DNA of 44,746 bases from assembly GCA_905234285.1 (NCBI GenBank), contig CAJOHK010000011.1:1-44746 (forward strand), in the 5' to 3' direction. Made by a program: the position numbers and the translations under genes. Each line of letters starts with the position of its first letter. Position 1 is the first letter of the stretch. Below the pieces are notes generated by a model that did not search any database, had not been told where the DNA came from, and worked only from the letters and a program-made list of their open reading frames with translations. This document shows, piece after piece, positions 1 to 7,575 of the stretch. Source of the stretch: an uncultured Bacteroidales bacterium (GTDB lineage Bacteria; Bacteroidota; Bacteroidia; Bacteroidales; UBA932).

Positions 1-240
1 TAGTGTCCACTAAAAATTTATAAAAGTTCTTTGAAAATATTGAAAGTTAGGTAATTACAGCAGTTTTTGAAGCGCGCCGATTTGAAATTATCTTTGCCAT
101 AGCATAAAAGAGTTCATTGTCATATAACTAGTCGCACTTTAGTCGCACTTTTTACTTTAAACCCTCAAAATTGAGTATAAATCAAAACCGCGTCTGCGTG
201 CTTAAAGTTAATGATTTTTAATAGAATGACAAAATCAGAT
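1..240. other. AT-rich gene-free edge, probable end of a mobile element
   Basis: No convincing gene is present. The stretch is much richer in A and T than the rest of the window. It begins with a short dyad (TAGTG, two bases, CACTA at 1-12) of the kind seen at insertion-sequence ends. It also holds a tandem 11-base repeat AGTCGCACTTT at 130-140 and 141-151. Direct repeats of this sort next to a tRNA fragment (258-299) resemble the arm-binding sites at the end of an element integrated by a tyrosine recombinase. This is inference: no integrase gene is visible. Confidence 0.4.
130..151. repeat. Tandem 11-base direct repeat
   Basis: AGTCGCACTTT occurs twice with no spacer (130-140 and 141-151). 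It lies about 100 bases from the tRNA fragment and may be an integrase or excisionase arm site. Confidence 0.6.
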
Positions 241-257
241 AGCTGGCTTGGACCTTT

Positions 258-299
258 TTAGGGACCAGGAGGTCGCTGGTTCAAGTCCAGTCATCCAGA
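258..299 (+). pseudogene. 3' fragment of a tRNA gene (possibly tRNA-Pro), candidate att site
   Basis: Read 5' to 3' the stretch has the 3' strand of an anticodon stem (CCAGG 265-269), a five-base variable loop (AGGTC), a T arm GCTGG-TTCAAGT-CCAGT (275-291), seven acceptor bases CATCCAG (292-298) and discriminator A (299). No matching 5' half is present: neither CTGGATG nor the 5' anticodon stem CCTGG occurs in the 250 bases upstream. The loop-like bases ending AGGGA and the final AC resemble tRNA-Pro, but the isotype is uncertain. A tRNA cut in its anticodon loop is the usual product of site-specific integration. Confidence 0.6.
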
Positions 300-302
300 C
301 AT

Positions 303-331
303 AAAAAACGGCTCTGTGGCTGTCGTTTTTT
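303..331 (+). terminator. Hairpin with T tract upstream of lysC
   Basis: AAAAACG pairs with CGTTTTT around a short loop and is followed by a run of T. It lies just after the tRNA fragment and would have terminated that transcript. Confidence 0.5.
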
Positions 332-335
332 TTAT

Positions 336-343
336 TATCTTTG
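336..343 (+). promoter_or_regulatory. -7 element of lysC promoter
   Basis: TATCTTTG matches the Bacteroidota -7 consensus TAnnTTTG and lies 23 bases before the lysC ATG. No clear TTG is seen at the -33 position. Confidence 0.6.
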
Positions 344-365
344 CCGTTGAACAAAAGTTTCTGGT

Positions 366-1673
366 ATGAAAGTAATGAAGTTTGGCGGCACTTCGGTGGG
401 CTCGGCAGAGCGCATCCGCAACGTGGCTGCCCTGGTCCAGCAGGCGGGCCGCCAGGTGGTGGTACTGTCTGCCATGTCGGGAACCACCAATACGCTGGTA
501 GAGATTGCCGATTATCTGTATAACCGCAACACCGACGGCGCCCGGGAAACCATCAAGCGCCTGGAGTCCAAATATCTGAAGGTGGCGGCTGAACTCTTTG
601 CCTCTGAGGAGGTTCGCAGCCAGGCCGAAAAAGGCATTCAAGACACATTCACTGCCTTGCTGGGCATTACGAGGGAACTCTTCGGCCCGGTGCAGGAGCG
701 TATCGTTCTGGCTCAGGGCGAACTGCTGTCTACCCGGCTCATGGAACTGTATCTGCAGGAACAGGGTGTGCAGGTGCTCATGCTACCGGCCCTGTCTTTC
801 ATGCGGCTGGACGCCCAGGGCGAGCCCGATTTGCCCTATATCAAAGAGCACCTGCTTCCGCTCCTGGAACAGCCCGCGCAGGTTTACCTCACCCAGGGTT
901 ACATATGCCGCAATTCCCACGACGAGGTAGACAATCTCCAGCGCGGTGGCAGTGATTATACCGCATCCCTGATTGGCGCGGCCATCGGCGCCGAGGAAAT
1001 CCAAATATGGACCGATATCGACGGCATGCACAACAACGATCCCCGCGTGGTGGATCATACCGAGGCCGTTCGTCACCTGCACTTTGACGAGGCTGCCGAG
1101 TTGGCTTACTTCGGCGCCAAAATCCTGCACCCCACGTGCATTCAGCCGGCCAAATATGCCAATATTCCGGTCCGCCTGCTTAATACCATGAAGCCGGACG
1201 CGCCCGGAACCCTCATTGACAATAAGCCCGAGCCCGGCACCATCAAGGCCGTGGCCGCTAAAGACAATATCACCGCTATCAAAATTAAAAGCTCCCGCAT
1301 GCTGCTGGCGCACGGTTTCCTGCGCAAGGTATTCGAGATTTTCGAGAGCTACCGCACACCCATCGACATGATATGCACATCGGAAGTGGGCGTTTCGGTG
1401 ACGGTGGACAATACCCGCTATCTCACCGAGATTGTGCGCGAACTCAAGCGCTACGGCACCGTGACCGTAGACCTGGACATGTGCATTGTTTGCGTGGTGG
1501 GCGACATGGACTGGGAAAATATCGGCTTTGAGAGCCGCGTACTGGCTGCCATGAAGGACATCCCCGTCCGTATGGTGGGCTATGGCGGAAGCAATTTCAA
1601 CATCTCCTTACTGGTTCGGGCCGAGGACAAGGATCGCACCCTGCAGTCTCTTAGCCGCTATCTGTTCCTGTAA
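366..1673 (+). CDS. lysC: Aspartate kinase (aspartokinase)
   Basis: ATP-dependent phosphorylation of L-aspartate, the first step towards lysine/diaminopimelate, threonine and methionine, in the cytoplasm. The 435-residue protein opens with the aspartokinase signature KFGGTSVG (residues 5-12). The amino-acid kinase fold follows, with RGGSDYTA at about 194 and a TDIDGM segment. The C-terminal third (from about residue 310) has the two ACT domains that normally bind the feedback inhibitor. Length fits monofunctional enzymes; there is no homoserine dehydrogenase domain. The stop codon overlaps the next gene's start by one base (TAATG), so the two are co-translated. A second ATG lies in frame four codons in, but the first fits the promoter spacing. 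Confidence 0.95.
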   Translation: MKVMKFGGTSVGSAERIRNVAALVQQAGRQVVVLSAMSGTTNTLVEIADYLYNRNTDGARETIKRLESKYLKVAAELFASEEVRSQAEKGIQDTFTALLGITRELFGPVQERIVLAQGELLSTRLMELYLQEQGVQVLMLPALSFMRLDAQGEPDLPYIKEHLLPLLEQPAQVYLTQGYICRNSHDEVDNLQRGGSDYTASLIGAAIGAEEIQIWTDIDGMHNNDPRVVDHTEAVRHLHFDEAAELAYFGAKILHPTCIQPAKYANIPVRLLNTMKPDAPGTLIDNKPEPGTIKAVAAKDNITAIKIKSSRMLLAHGFLRKVFEIFESYRTPIDMICTSEVGVSVTVDNTRYLTEIVRELKRYGTVTVDLDMCIVCVVGDMDWENIGFESRVLAAMKDIPVRMVGYGGSNFNISLLVRAEDKDRTLQSLSRYLFL

Positions 1674-2821
1674 TGCTCAAAGGCTCTTATCCGCTGGACC
1701 GCTTTGACGGCCTGCGCACCCCGTTCTATTACTACGATACCAACCTGCTGGCCCTGACCCTGGAAACCGTCCGCACCGCCTTGCAGGACCGGCCGTCGTG
1801 GCAGGTGCACTACGCCGTTAAGGCCAACCATAACCAGCGAATCCTCTCGCAGATTGCCCAGGCGGGGCTGGGTGCCGACTGCGTAAGCGGTGGCGAGATC
1901 AAGGCCGCGCTGGATGCCGGTTTCCCCGCTTCCAGCATCGTATACGCCGGCGTGGGCAAGGCCGATTGGGAAATTGACCTGGCCCTGGAGGCTGGCGTGG
2001 GGCGCTTTAATGTGGAGTCATCGGCCGAGCTTCGCATCCTCTCGGAGCGCGCTGCAGCCAAAGGGCTGGTGGCCCCGGTGAGCCTGCGGGTGAATCCCGA
2101 CATTGGTGCGCACACCCTGGCCGGCATCACTACCGGTCTGGCCGAGAATAAGTTCGGCATCTATCATGGCGCCCTGGAGCCCGTCATCCGGGAAGCCCTG
2201 GAGCTACCTGCCATCCGCTACTGCGGCCTGCATTTCCACATTGGCTCGCAAATCCTGGATATGTCCGATTTCGTGGCCCTGTGCAACAGAATCAATGATT
2301 TGACCACTCGGCTTGAACGTCTGCGCCTGCCTGTGGGCGACATCAATGTAGGAGGCGGCCTGGGCATCGAATACGAGCATCCCAACCACCTTCCCATTGC
2401 CGATTTCAACGGCTACTTCGGTGTCTTCAAGCGCCTGCTGGGCACCCGGGCCGACGTCCATTTTGAACTGGGCCGAAGCCTGGTGGCCCCTTGCGGCACG
2501 CTCATTACGCGCGTTCTGTATGTGAAGGAGGGCGTTGCCCGCACCTTTGCCATAGTGGACGCCGGCATGAACGACCTGGTGCGCCCGGCCATGTATCACG
2601 CCTATCACCGTATTGAGAATCTGTCATCGGACGGTCCCGAACGCCCCTATGACGTGGTGGGCCCCATCTGCGAAAGCTCCGACGTTTTTGGCAAGGGCGT
2701 AGTCCTGAATGAATGCCGCCGCGGCGACTATATTGCCATCCGCAGCGCCGGCGCCTACGGCGAGTCCATGGCCTCTACCTACAATTGCCGCGCCCTGCCC
2801 GGGGCGGTGTTTACAGAATAA
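1673..2821 (+). CDS. lysA: Diaminopimelate decarboxylase
   Basis: PLP-dependent decarboxylation of meso-diaminopimelate to lysine, the last step of lysine synthesis. The 382-residue sequence has the alanine-racemase-type barrel with the PLP lysine in HYAVKANHN (about residue 46-54), the HFHIGSQ motif near 190 and the glycine-rich NVGGGLGIEY phosphate loop. A C-terminal ICESSDVFGK segment supplies the substrate-binding CESxD residues from the partner subunit. It forms an operon with lysC, with a one-base overlap. Its 3' end overlaps the convergent hutI gene by 11 bases, leaving no room for a terminator between them. At 382 residues it is slightly shorter than many LysA proteins, which is usual for the Bacteroidales form. 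Confidence 0.93.
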   Translation: MLKGSYPLDRFDGLRTPFYYYDTNLLALTLETVRTALQDRPSWQVHYAVKANHNQRILSQIAQAGLGADCVSGGEIKAALDAGFPASSIVYAGVGKADWEIDLALEAGVGRFNVESSAELRILSERAAAKGLVAPVSLRVNPDIGAHTLAGITTGLAENKFGIYHGALEPVIREALELPAIRYCGLHFHIGSQILDMSDFVALCNRINDLTTRLERLRLPVGDINVGGGLGIEYEHPNHLPIADFNGYFGVFKRLLGTRADVHFELGRSLVAPCGTLITRVLYVKEGVARTFAIVDAGMNDLVRPAMYHAYHRIENLSSDGPERPYDVVGPICESSDVFGKGVVLNECRRGDYIAIRSAGAYGESMASTYNCRALPGAVFTE

Positions 2822-4001
2822 CCTCCCGAATATAAGGTGTCTGATATTGATAGGCAAGTTTGGTGAGATCCCAGCCGGGCTCTGTGAGGATGAGGGCGGC
2901 GCGTTTGCCCACGGTGATGGAACCGTACTGCTCAGAGACCCCCATGGCGTAGGCGCTGTTCAGGGTAACGGCGTTGAAGGCCTCGATGGGAGTAAGCCGC
3001 ATCTTGATGCAGCCCTGAGCCATTACAAAACGCATGTCGCCGCTAGGGGAGGAGCCGGGGTTGTAGTCCGACGCCAGCGCCACGCCCAGGCCGGCCTTGA
3101 TGTAATCCTTGGCCCGGCCATAGGGGAGACCCAGGAAGAAAGAAGATCCGGGCAGCATGGTAGGCATGGTCCAGGTGCCGCGCAGCGCCTCAATCTCGGC
3201 GTCCGTGGTGCGCTCCAGATGGTCTACCGAAAGGGCCAGGTGCTTCACGCCCACCTGCACGCCGCCGCTCACGGCCAGTTCGTTGGCGTGAATCTTGGGA
3301 GTGAGCAGGTGCCCGGCGGCCGTAAGGATGCGGTCGGTATCCTCTACGGTGAAGAAGCCTTCATCGCAAAAGACATCAATGAAGTCGGCATATTCGGCGG
3401 CCTGCGGAATCATGTCAATGACCGCCTGCACGTAGGCCTCGTGCGTGTATCCCCGTCCCACGGCGTGGGCACCCAGAAAAGTGGATTTGACGGCGGCGGG
3501 AACGCTTTCTTTGATGTGGCGGATGACCCGCAGCATCTTGAGTTCGTCGGAGGGATTGAGCCCGTAGCCGCTCTTGATTTCCAGGGCTACGGTACCCTTG
3601 TCCATCATTTCCTGCACGCGGGTCATGGACTGCCGGTACAGCTCGTCCTCGGGGGTTTGGTGCAGCAGGTCGGCCGAATTGAGGATGCCGCCGCCGCGGG
3701 CGGCAATCTCTTCGTACGAGAGGCCGTTGATCTTGTCCAGGAATTCGCCGTCGCGGCTGCCGGCATAGACAATGTGCGTGTGGCTGTCGCAGAAGCCCGG
3801 CATGACCATGCCGCCGCGGGCGTCAATTCCTTCCAAGGAGGGGCAGGTGCTCATGGGCCCGAAGGCGGCGATGCGGCCGTTTTCTATCTGGAGCCAGGCG
3901 TTTTCCAGGAAGCCGGTTTTCCCCTGCGCAGTGCCTTCCAGCCGCAGGACGCCCTGCGGCTGGATGCCTGAGAGAAGACCTATATTATAGATAAGACTCA
4001 T
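2811..4001 (-). CDS. hutI: Imidazolonepropionase
   Basis: Amidohydrolase that opens 4-imidazolone-5-propionate to N-formimino-L-glutamate, third step of histidine breakdown. Metal-binding HTH is in the DSHTHIVYAGSR segment near residue 75. A substrate-loop tyrosine and histidines (KIHANEL, about 250) and a later ALASDYNPGSSP motif are the family's signature. I chose the ATG at 4001 (396 residues). An in-frame TTG at 4016 would add five residues without clear support. The ATG lies inside the last codons of hutH (17-base overlap), implying translational coupling. It is the last gene of the hut operon and overlaps lysA tail to tail. Confidence 0.94.
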   Translation of the reverse strand: MSLIYNIGLLSGIQPQGVLRLEGTAQGKTGFLENAWLQIENGRIAAFGPMSTCPSLEGIDARGGMVMPGFCDSHTHIVYAGSRDGEFLDKINGLSYEEIAARGGGILNSADLLHQTPEDELYRQSMTRVQEMMDKGTVALEIKSGYGLNPSDELKMLRVIRHIKESVPAAVKSTFLGAHAVGRGYTHEAYVQAVIDMIPQAAEYADFIDVFCDEGFFTVEDTDRILTAAGHLLTPKIHANELAVSGGVQVGVKHLALSVDHLERTTDAEIEALRGTWTMPTMLPGSSFFLGLPYGRAKDYIKAGLGVALASDYNPGSSPSGDMRFVMAQGCIKMRLTPIEAFNAVTLNSAYAMGVSEQYGSITVGKRAALILTEPGWDLTKLAYQYQTPYIREVIL

Positions 4002-5469
4002 TTCGGATAAACTCAATGGACTTTTCTATGAGCGGATGCATATAGGTGTCGGTGCTCACGAAAGGAACCACTTTGCGGTAGTCCTCAAAAATGTGCTCCA
4101 GGACAGGGGAGCTCTTGAGCGGCCGGCGGAACTCCAGCGCCTGGGCGGCGTTAAAGAGCTCGATGGCCAGCACCGTTTCTACGTTGTCTACTATGCGCAC
4201 CAGCTTGGTGGCACTGTTGGAGCCCATGGAAACATGGTCTTCCTGACCCTGGGACGAAGGAATGCTGTCGCAGGAGGCCGGCCAGCACAGCCCTTTGTTC
4301 TGGGAAACAATACTGGCGGCGGTGTATTGCGGAATCATAAAGCCGCTGTTGAGACCGGGCTCGGTAACCAGGTATTTGGGTAATCCGCGCAGTCCGTGAA
4401 TGAGCTGATAGGTGCGGCGTTCCGAGATACTGGCCAGTTCGCTCATGGCAATGGCCAGGGAGTCCATGGGAATAGCGATGGGCTCGCCGTGGAAGTTGCC
4501 TGCCGAGATAACCATGTCCTCGTCGGGAAAGATATTGGGATTGTCGGTGGCCGAGTTAATCTCGTTCTCGATGACGGATTTCACATACAGGATGTTGTCC
4601 TTCACGGCGCCGTGCACCTGCGGGATGCAGCGGAAGCTGTACGGATCCTGTACATGTTCTTTGGGCCGACGGATGAGTTCGCTGCCCTCCAGCGTATCCA
4701 TGAACTTTTTGCCGGTGAGGATTTGTCCCGAGTGGGGCCGAAGCTGATGGGTAAGCGGCAGGAACGGCTCTATGCGGCCGTCATAGGCATCCAGCGACAT
4801 GGCGGCAATGCGGTCGGCCCAGCGACTCAGGCGCATGCTCTTGAGGATGCTCCAGATGGCGTGTGCGCTCATAAACTGGGTGCCGTTGAGCAGGGCCAGG
4901 CCCTCTTTGCTTTGCAGCTGGATGGGCTCCCAGCCCAGTTCTTTCCAAACTTCGGCCGCCGGACGCTCCTGGCCTTTATACAGGACTTCGCCCATGCCGA
5001 TGAGCGGCAGGCTCATGTGGGCCAGGGGAGCCAGGTCTCCGGAGGCGCCCAGTGAACCCTGCTGGTATACCACGGGAATGACATCTTCGTTGAACATGTC
5101 TATGAGGCGCTGTACCGTTATCAGCTGCGCTCCGGAATGGCCGTATGACAGGTTCTGCACCTTGAGCAGGAGCATGAGCCTAACGATGTCCGGGCGCACT
5201 TTTTCACCGGTGCCGCAGGCGTGTGACATTACCAGATTGTGCTGGAGCTGGCTCAGGTCTTCTTTGGAAATGGTTACGTTATATAAGGATCCGAAGCCGG
5301 TAGTAACACCGTAGATGGGCTTGTCCAGGTCTTCCATCTTGCGGTCCAGGTATTCACGGCACTTGAGGATGGCGGCTTTGGATTCCAGCGAGAGCTGGAT
5401 CTTTTCGTGGTTCTTGATAATGGCCTTGAGTCTCTCCAGGGAGAGATGGGCAGGGGAGATAGTATGCAT
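3985..5469 (-). CDS. hutH: Histidine ammonia-lyase
   Basis: Deaminates L-histidine to trans-urocanate, first step of the Hut pathway. The 494-residue protein carries the Ala-Ser-Gly triad (A142-S143-G144 in GSLGASGDLAPL) that cyclises autocatalytically to the MIO electrophile. It also has the N-terminal YGVTTGFG motif with the catalytic tyrosine at 53 and the downstream SATDNPNIFPD segment. Length is near the family's usual 500 to 510. It starts only five bases after hutU ends and overlaps hutI. Phenylalanine or tyrosine ammonia-lyases share the fold, but position between hutU and hutI makes histidine the substrate. Confidence 0.96.
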   Translation of the reverse strand: MHTISPAHLSLERLKAIIKNHEKIQLSLESKAAILKCREYLDRKMEDLDKPIYGVTTGFGSLYNVTISKEDLSQLQHNLVMSHACGTGEKVRPDIVRLMLLLKVQNLSYGHSGAQLITVQRLIDMFNEDVIPVVYQQGSLGASGDLAPLAHMSLPLIGMGEVLYKGQERPAAEVWKELGWEPIQLQSKEGLALLNGTQFMSAHAIWSILKSMRLSRWADRIAAMSLDAYDGRIEPFLPLTHQLRPHSGQILTGKKFMDTLEGSELIRRPKEHVQDPYSFRCIPQVHGAVKDNILYVKSVIENEINSATDNPNIFPDEDMVISAGNFHGEPIAIPMDSLAIAMSELASISERRTYQLIHGLRGLPKYLVTEPGLNSGFMIPQYTAASIVSQNKGLCWPASCDSIPSSQGQEDHVSMGSNSATKLVRIVDNVETVLAIELFNAAQALEFRRPLKSSPVLEHIFEDYRKVVPFVSTDTYMHPLIEKSIEFIRNESYL

Positions 5470-5474
5470 GGGTA

Positions 5475-7484
5475 TTATATAGTTTTTCTGATTAAGTTTT
5501 CATCGGCCTCGTGGGGGAGGGTTACTTTGAGACCCGGGGTGCGGGCCATTTCGCGCTCGATGGCAAAGCGGGCGCCTTTATTGCGGGCCCAGCTGCGGCG
5601 GGCGATCCCGTTATTGACGTCCCAGAACAGCATCTCGCGGATATGGCGGTCGCTGTCCTCGGAGCCGTCGATCACCATGCCGAAGCCGCCGTTGATGACC
5701 TCGCCCCAGCCTACGCCGCCGCCGTTATGGATGGACACCCAGGTGGCACCGCGGAATCCGTCGCCGATGACGTTCTGCACGGCCATATCGGCCGTGAATT
5801 GCGACCCGTCATAGATGTTGGAGGTTTCGCGGAAGGGGGAGTCGGTGCCGGAAACGTCGTGGTGGTCGCGGCCCAGTACGATGGGGCCGCTGATGCGTCC
5901 GCTGCGGATGGCCTCGTTGAAGGCCAGGGCAATCTGGGTGCGGCCCTCGCAGTCGGCGTAGAGGATGCGGGCCTGCGAGCCCACCACCAGCTTGTTGCGG
6001 CCGGCTTCCTCGATCCAGTGGATGTTGTCGCGCATCTGGCCGGAAATCTGCTCGGGGGACTGGGCGGCAATCTTGCCCAGCACTTCCATGGCAATGGCGT
6101 CGCTCTCGGCCAGGTCTTCGGGCTTTTCGCTCATACAGACCCAGCGGAAGGGGCCGAATCCGTAGTCGAAGTACATGGGGCCCATGATGTCCTGCACGTA
6201 GGACGGGTAGCGGAAGCTGCCGTCGGCCTTGAGGATGTCGGCGCCTGCGCGGGAACTCTCCAAAAGGAAGGCGTTGCCATAGTCAAAGAAGTACATGCCT
6301 TTTGCTGCCAGGCGATTGATGGCTGCCACGTGGCGGCGCAGCGAGGCTTGCACGGCTTCCTTGAAGCGGGCCGGATCCTCGGCCATCATCTGCTTGGATT
6401 CCTCCAGGCTGTAGCCGACGGGGTAGTAACCGCCTGCCCAGGGGTTGTGCAGGGAGGTTTGGTCGCTGCCCAGATCTACATGGATTCCATCGTCGGCCAG
6501 CCGTTCCCAAAGGTCTACCACGTTGCCTACGTAGGCCAGGGAGACGGGTTTTTTGTCGGCCACGGCCTGTTTGATGCGGGGGATTAATTCGTCCAGATTG
6601 CTGTGCAGCTCATCCACCCAGCCTTGCTCATAGCGCTTTTCGGCGGCTTTGGGGTTGATTTCGGCGGTAACGCTTACCACGCCGGCTATGTTGCCGGCTT
6701 TGGGCTGAGCGCCTGACATGCCGCCCAGGCCGGCGGTAACGAAGAGTTTGCCAGCCGGGCTGCCACCCTGCTTGCGGGCGGCATTCATGACGGTAATGGT
6801 GGTGCCGTGCACGATGCCCTGGGGACCTATATACATATAGGAGCCGGCAGTCATCTGGCCATACTGGCTCACGCCCAGGGCGTTAAATCGCTCCCAGTCG
6901 TCGGGCTTTGAGTAGTTGGGGATGACCATGCCGTTGGTCACGATCACGCGCGGAGCATCCTTATGGCTGGGGAAAAGCCCCAGCGGGTGACCGGAATACA
7001 TGACCAGCGTCTGCTCGTCGGTCATGGTGGCCAGGTACTGCATTACCAGCCGGTACTGCGCCCAGTTCTGGAAAATGGCGCCGTTGCCGCCGTAGATGAT
7101 GAGCTCGTGCGGGTGCTGGGCCACTCTCTCGTCCAGGTTGTTCTGGATCATGGCCATGATGGCCGCCGCCTGCCTGCTCTTGGCGGGGTATTCGTCTATA
7201 GGGCGGGCATAAATCTTATAGGAGGGCCGATAACGGTACATGTAAATGCGGCCGTAGTCCTTGAGTTCCCGGGCAAATTCCGGCGCCAGCTGTGCGTGAA
7301 GGCTTTCCGGGAAATAGCGCAGGGCGTTTTTGAGCGCCAGCACTTTTTGTTCGGGGGACAGGATATCCTTGCGCTTGGGCGCGTGGTTAATCACTTTGTC
7401 GTAAGGCTTGGCTTCTGGCAGTTGTGCCGGGATGCCTGCCAGAATCTCCTGGGCAAAGTTTTGATCCTTGTGGGTGTAATTCAT
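5475..7484 (-). CDS. hutU: Urocanate hydratase (urocanase)
   Basis: Hydrates urocanate to 4-imidazolone-5-propionate using tightly bound NAD+ as electrophile. The 669 residues are longer than the about 560-residue proteobacterial enzyme and match the longer form with extra N-terminal sequence common in Bacteroidota. Recognisable segments are IYGGNGAIFQNW, GLGGMSGAQP (NAD binding) and the C-terminal IHNGGGVGWGE. It is second in the operon, 91 bases after ftcD and 5 bases before hutH. The 91-base gap holds a GC-rich hairpin (7510-7533). Confidence 0.96.
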   Translation of the reverse strand: MNYTHKDQNFAQEILAGIPAQLPEAKPYDKVINHAPKRKDILSPEQKVLALKNALRYFPESLHAQLAPEFARELKDYGRIYMYRYRPSYKIYARPIDEYPAKSRQAAAIMAMIQNNLDERVAQHPHELIIYGGNGAIFQNWAQYRLVMQYLATMTDEQTLVMYSGHPLGLFPSHKDAPRVIVTNGMVIPNYSKPDDWERFNALGVSQYGQMTAGSYMYIGPQGIVHGTTITVMNAARKQGGSPAGKLFVTAGLGGMSGAQPKAGNIAGVVSVTAEINPKAAEKRYEQGWVDELHSNLDELIPRIKQAVADKKPVSLAYVGNVVDLWERLADDGIHVDLGSDQTSLHNPWAGGYYPVGYSLEESKQMMAEDPARFKEAVQASLRRHVAAINRLAAKGMYFFDYGNAFLLESSRAGADILKADGSFRYPSYVQDIMGPMYFDYGFGPFRWVCMSEKPEDLAESDAIAMEVLGKIAAQSPEQISGQMRDNIHWIEEAGRNKLVVGSQARILYADCEGRTQIALAFNEAIRSGRISGPIVLGRDHHDVSGTDSPFRETSNIYDGSQFTADMAVQNVIGDGFRGATWVSIHNGGGVGWGEVINGGFGMVIDGSEDSDRHIREMLFWDVNNGIARRSWARNKGARFAIEREMARTPGLKVTLPHEADENLIRKTI

Positions 7485-7509
7485 TGAATTTTAATACTTT
7501 AACTATTTA

Positions 7510-7533
7510 CCCCCGGGCGATTTTGCCTGGGGG
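7510..7533 (-). other. Hairpin in the ftcD-hutU gap
   Basis: CCCCCGGGC and GCCTGGGGG pair over nine positions (one G-T pair) around a six-base loop. On the minus strand it is not followed by a T run, so it is more likely an RNA-processing or stability hairpin, or a weak attenuator, than a full terminator. Confidence 0.5.
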
Positions 7534-7575
7534 AAAATATGTAATTAGTTGATATTCATATAGATATGTCCACGC

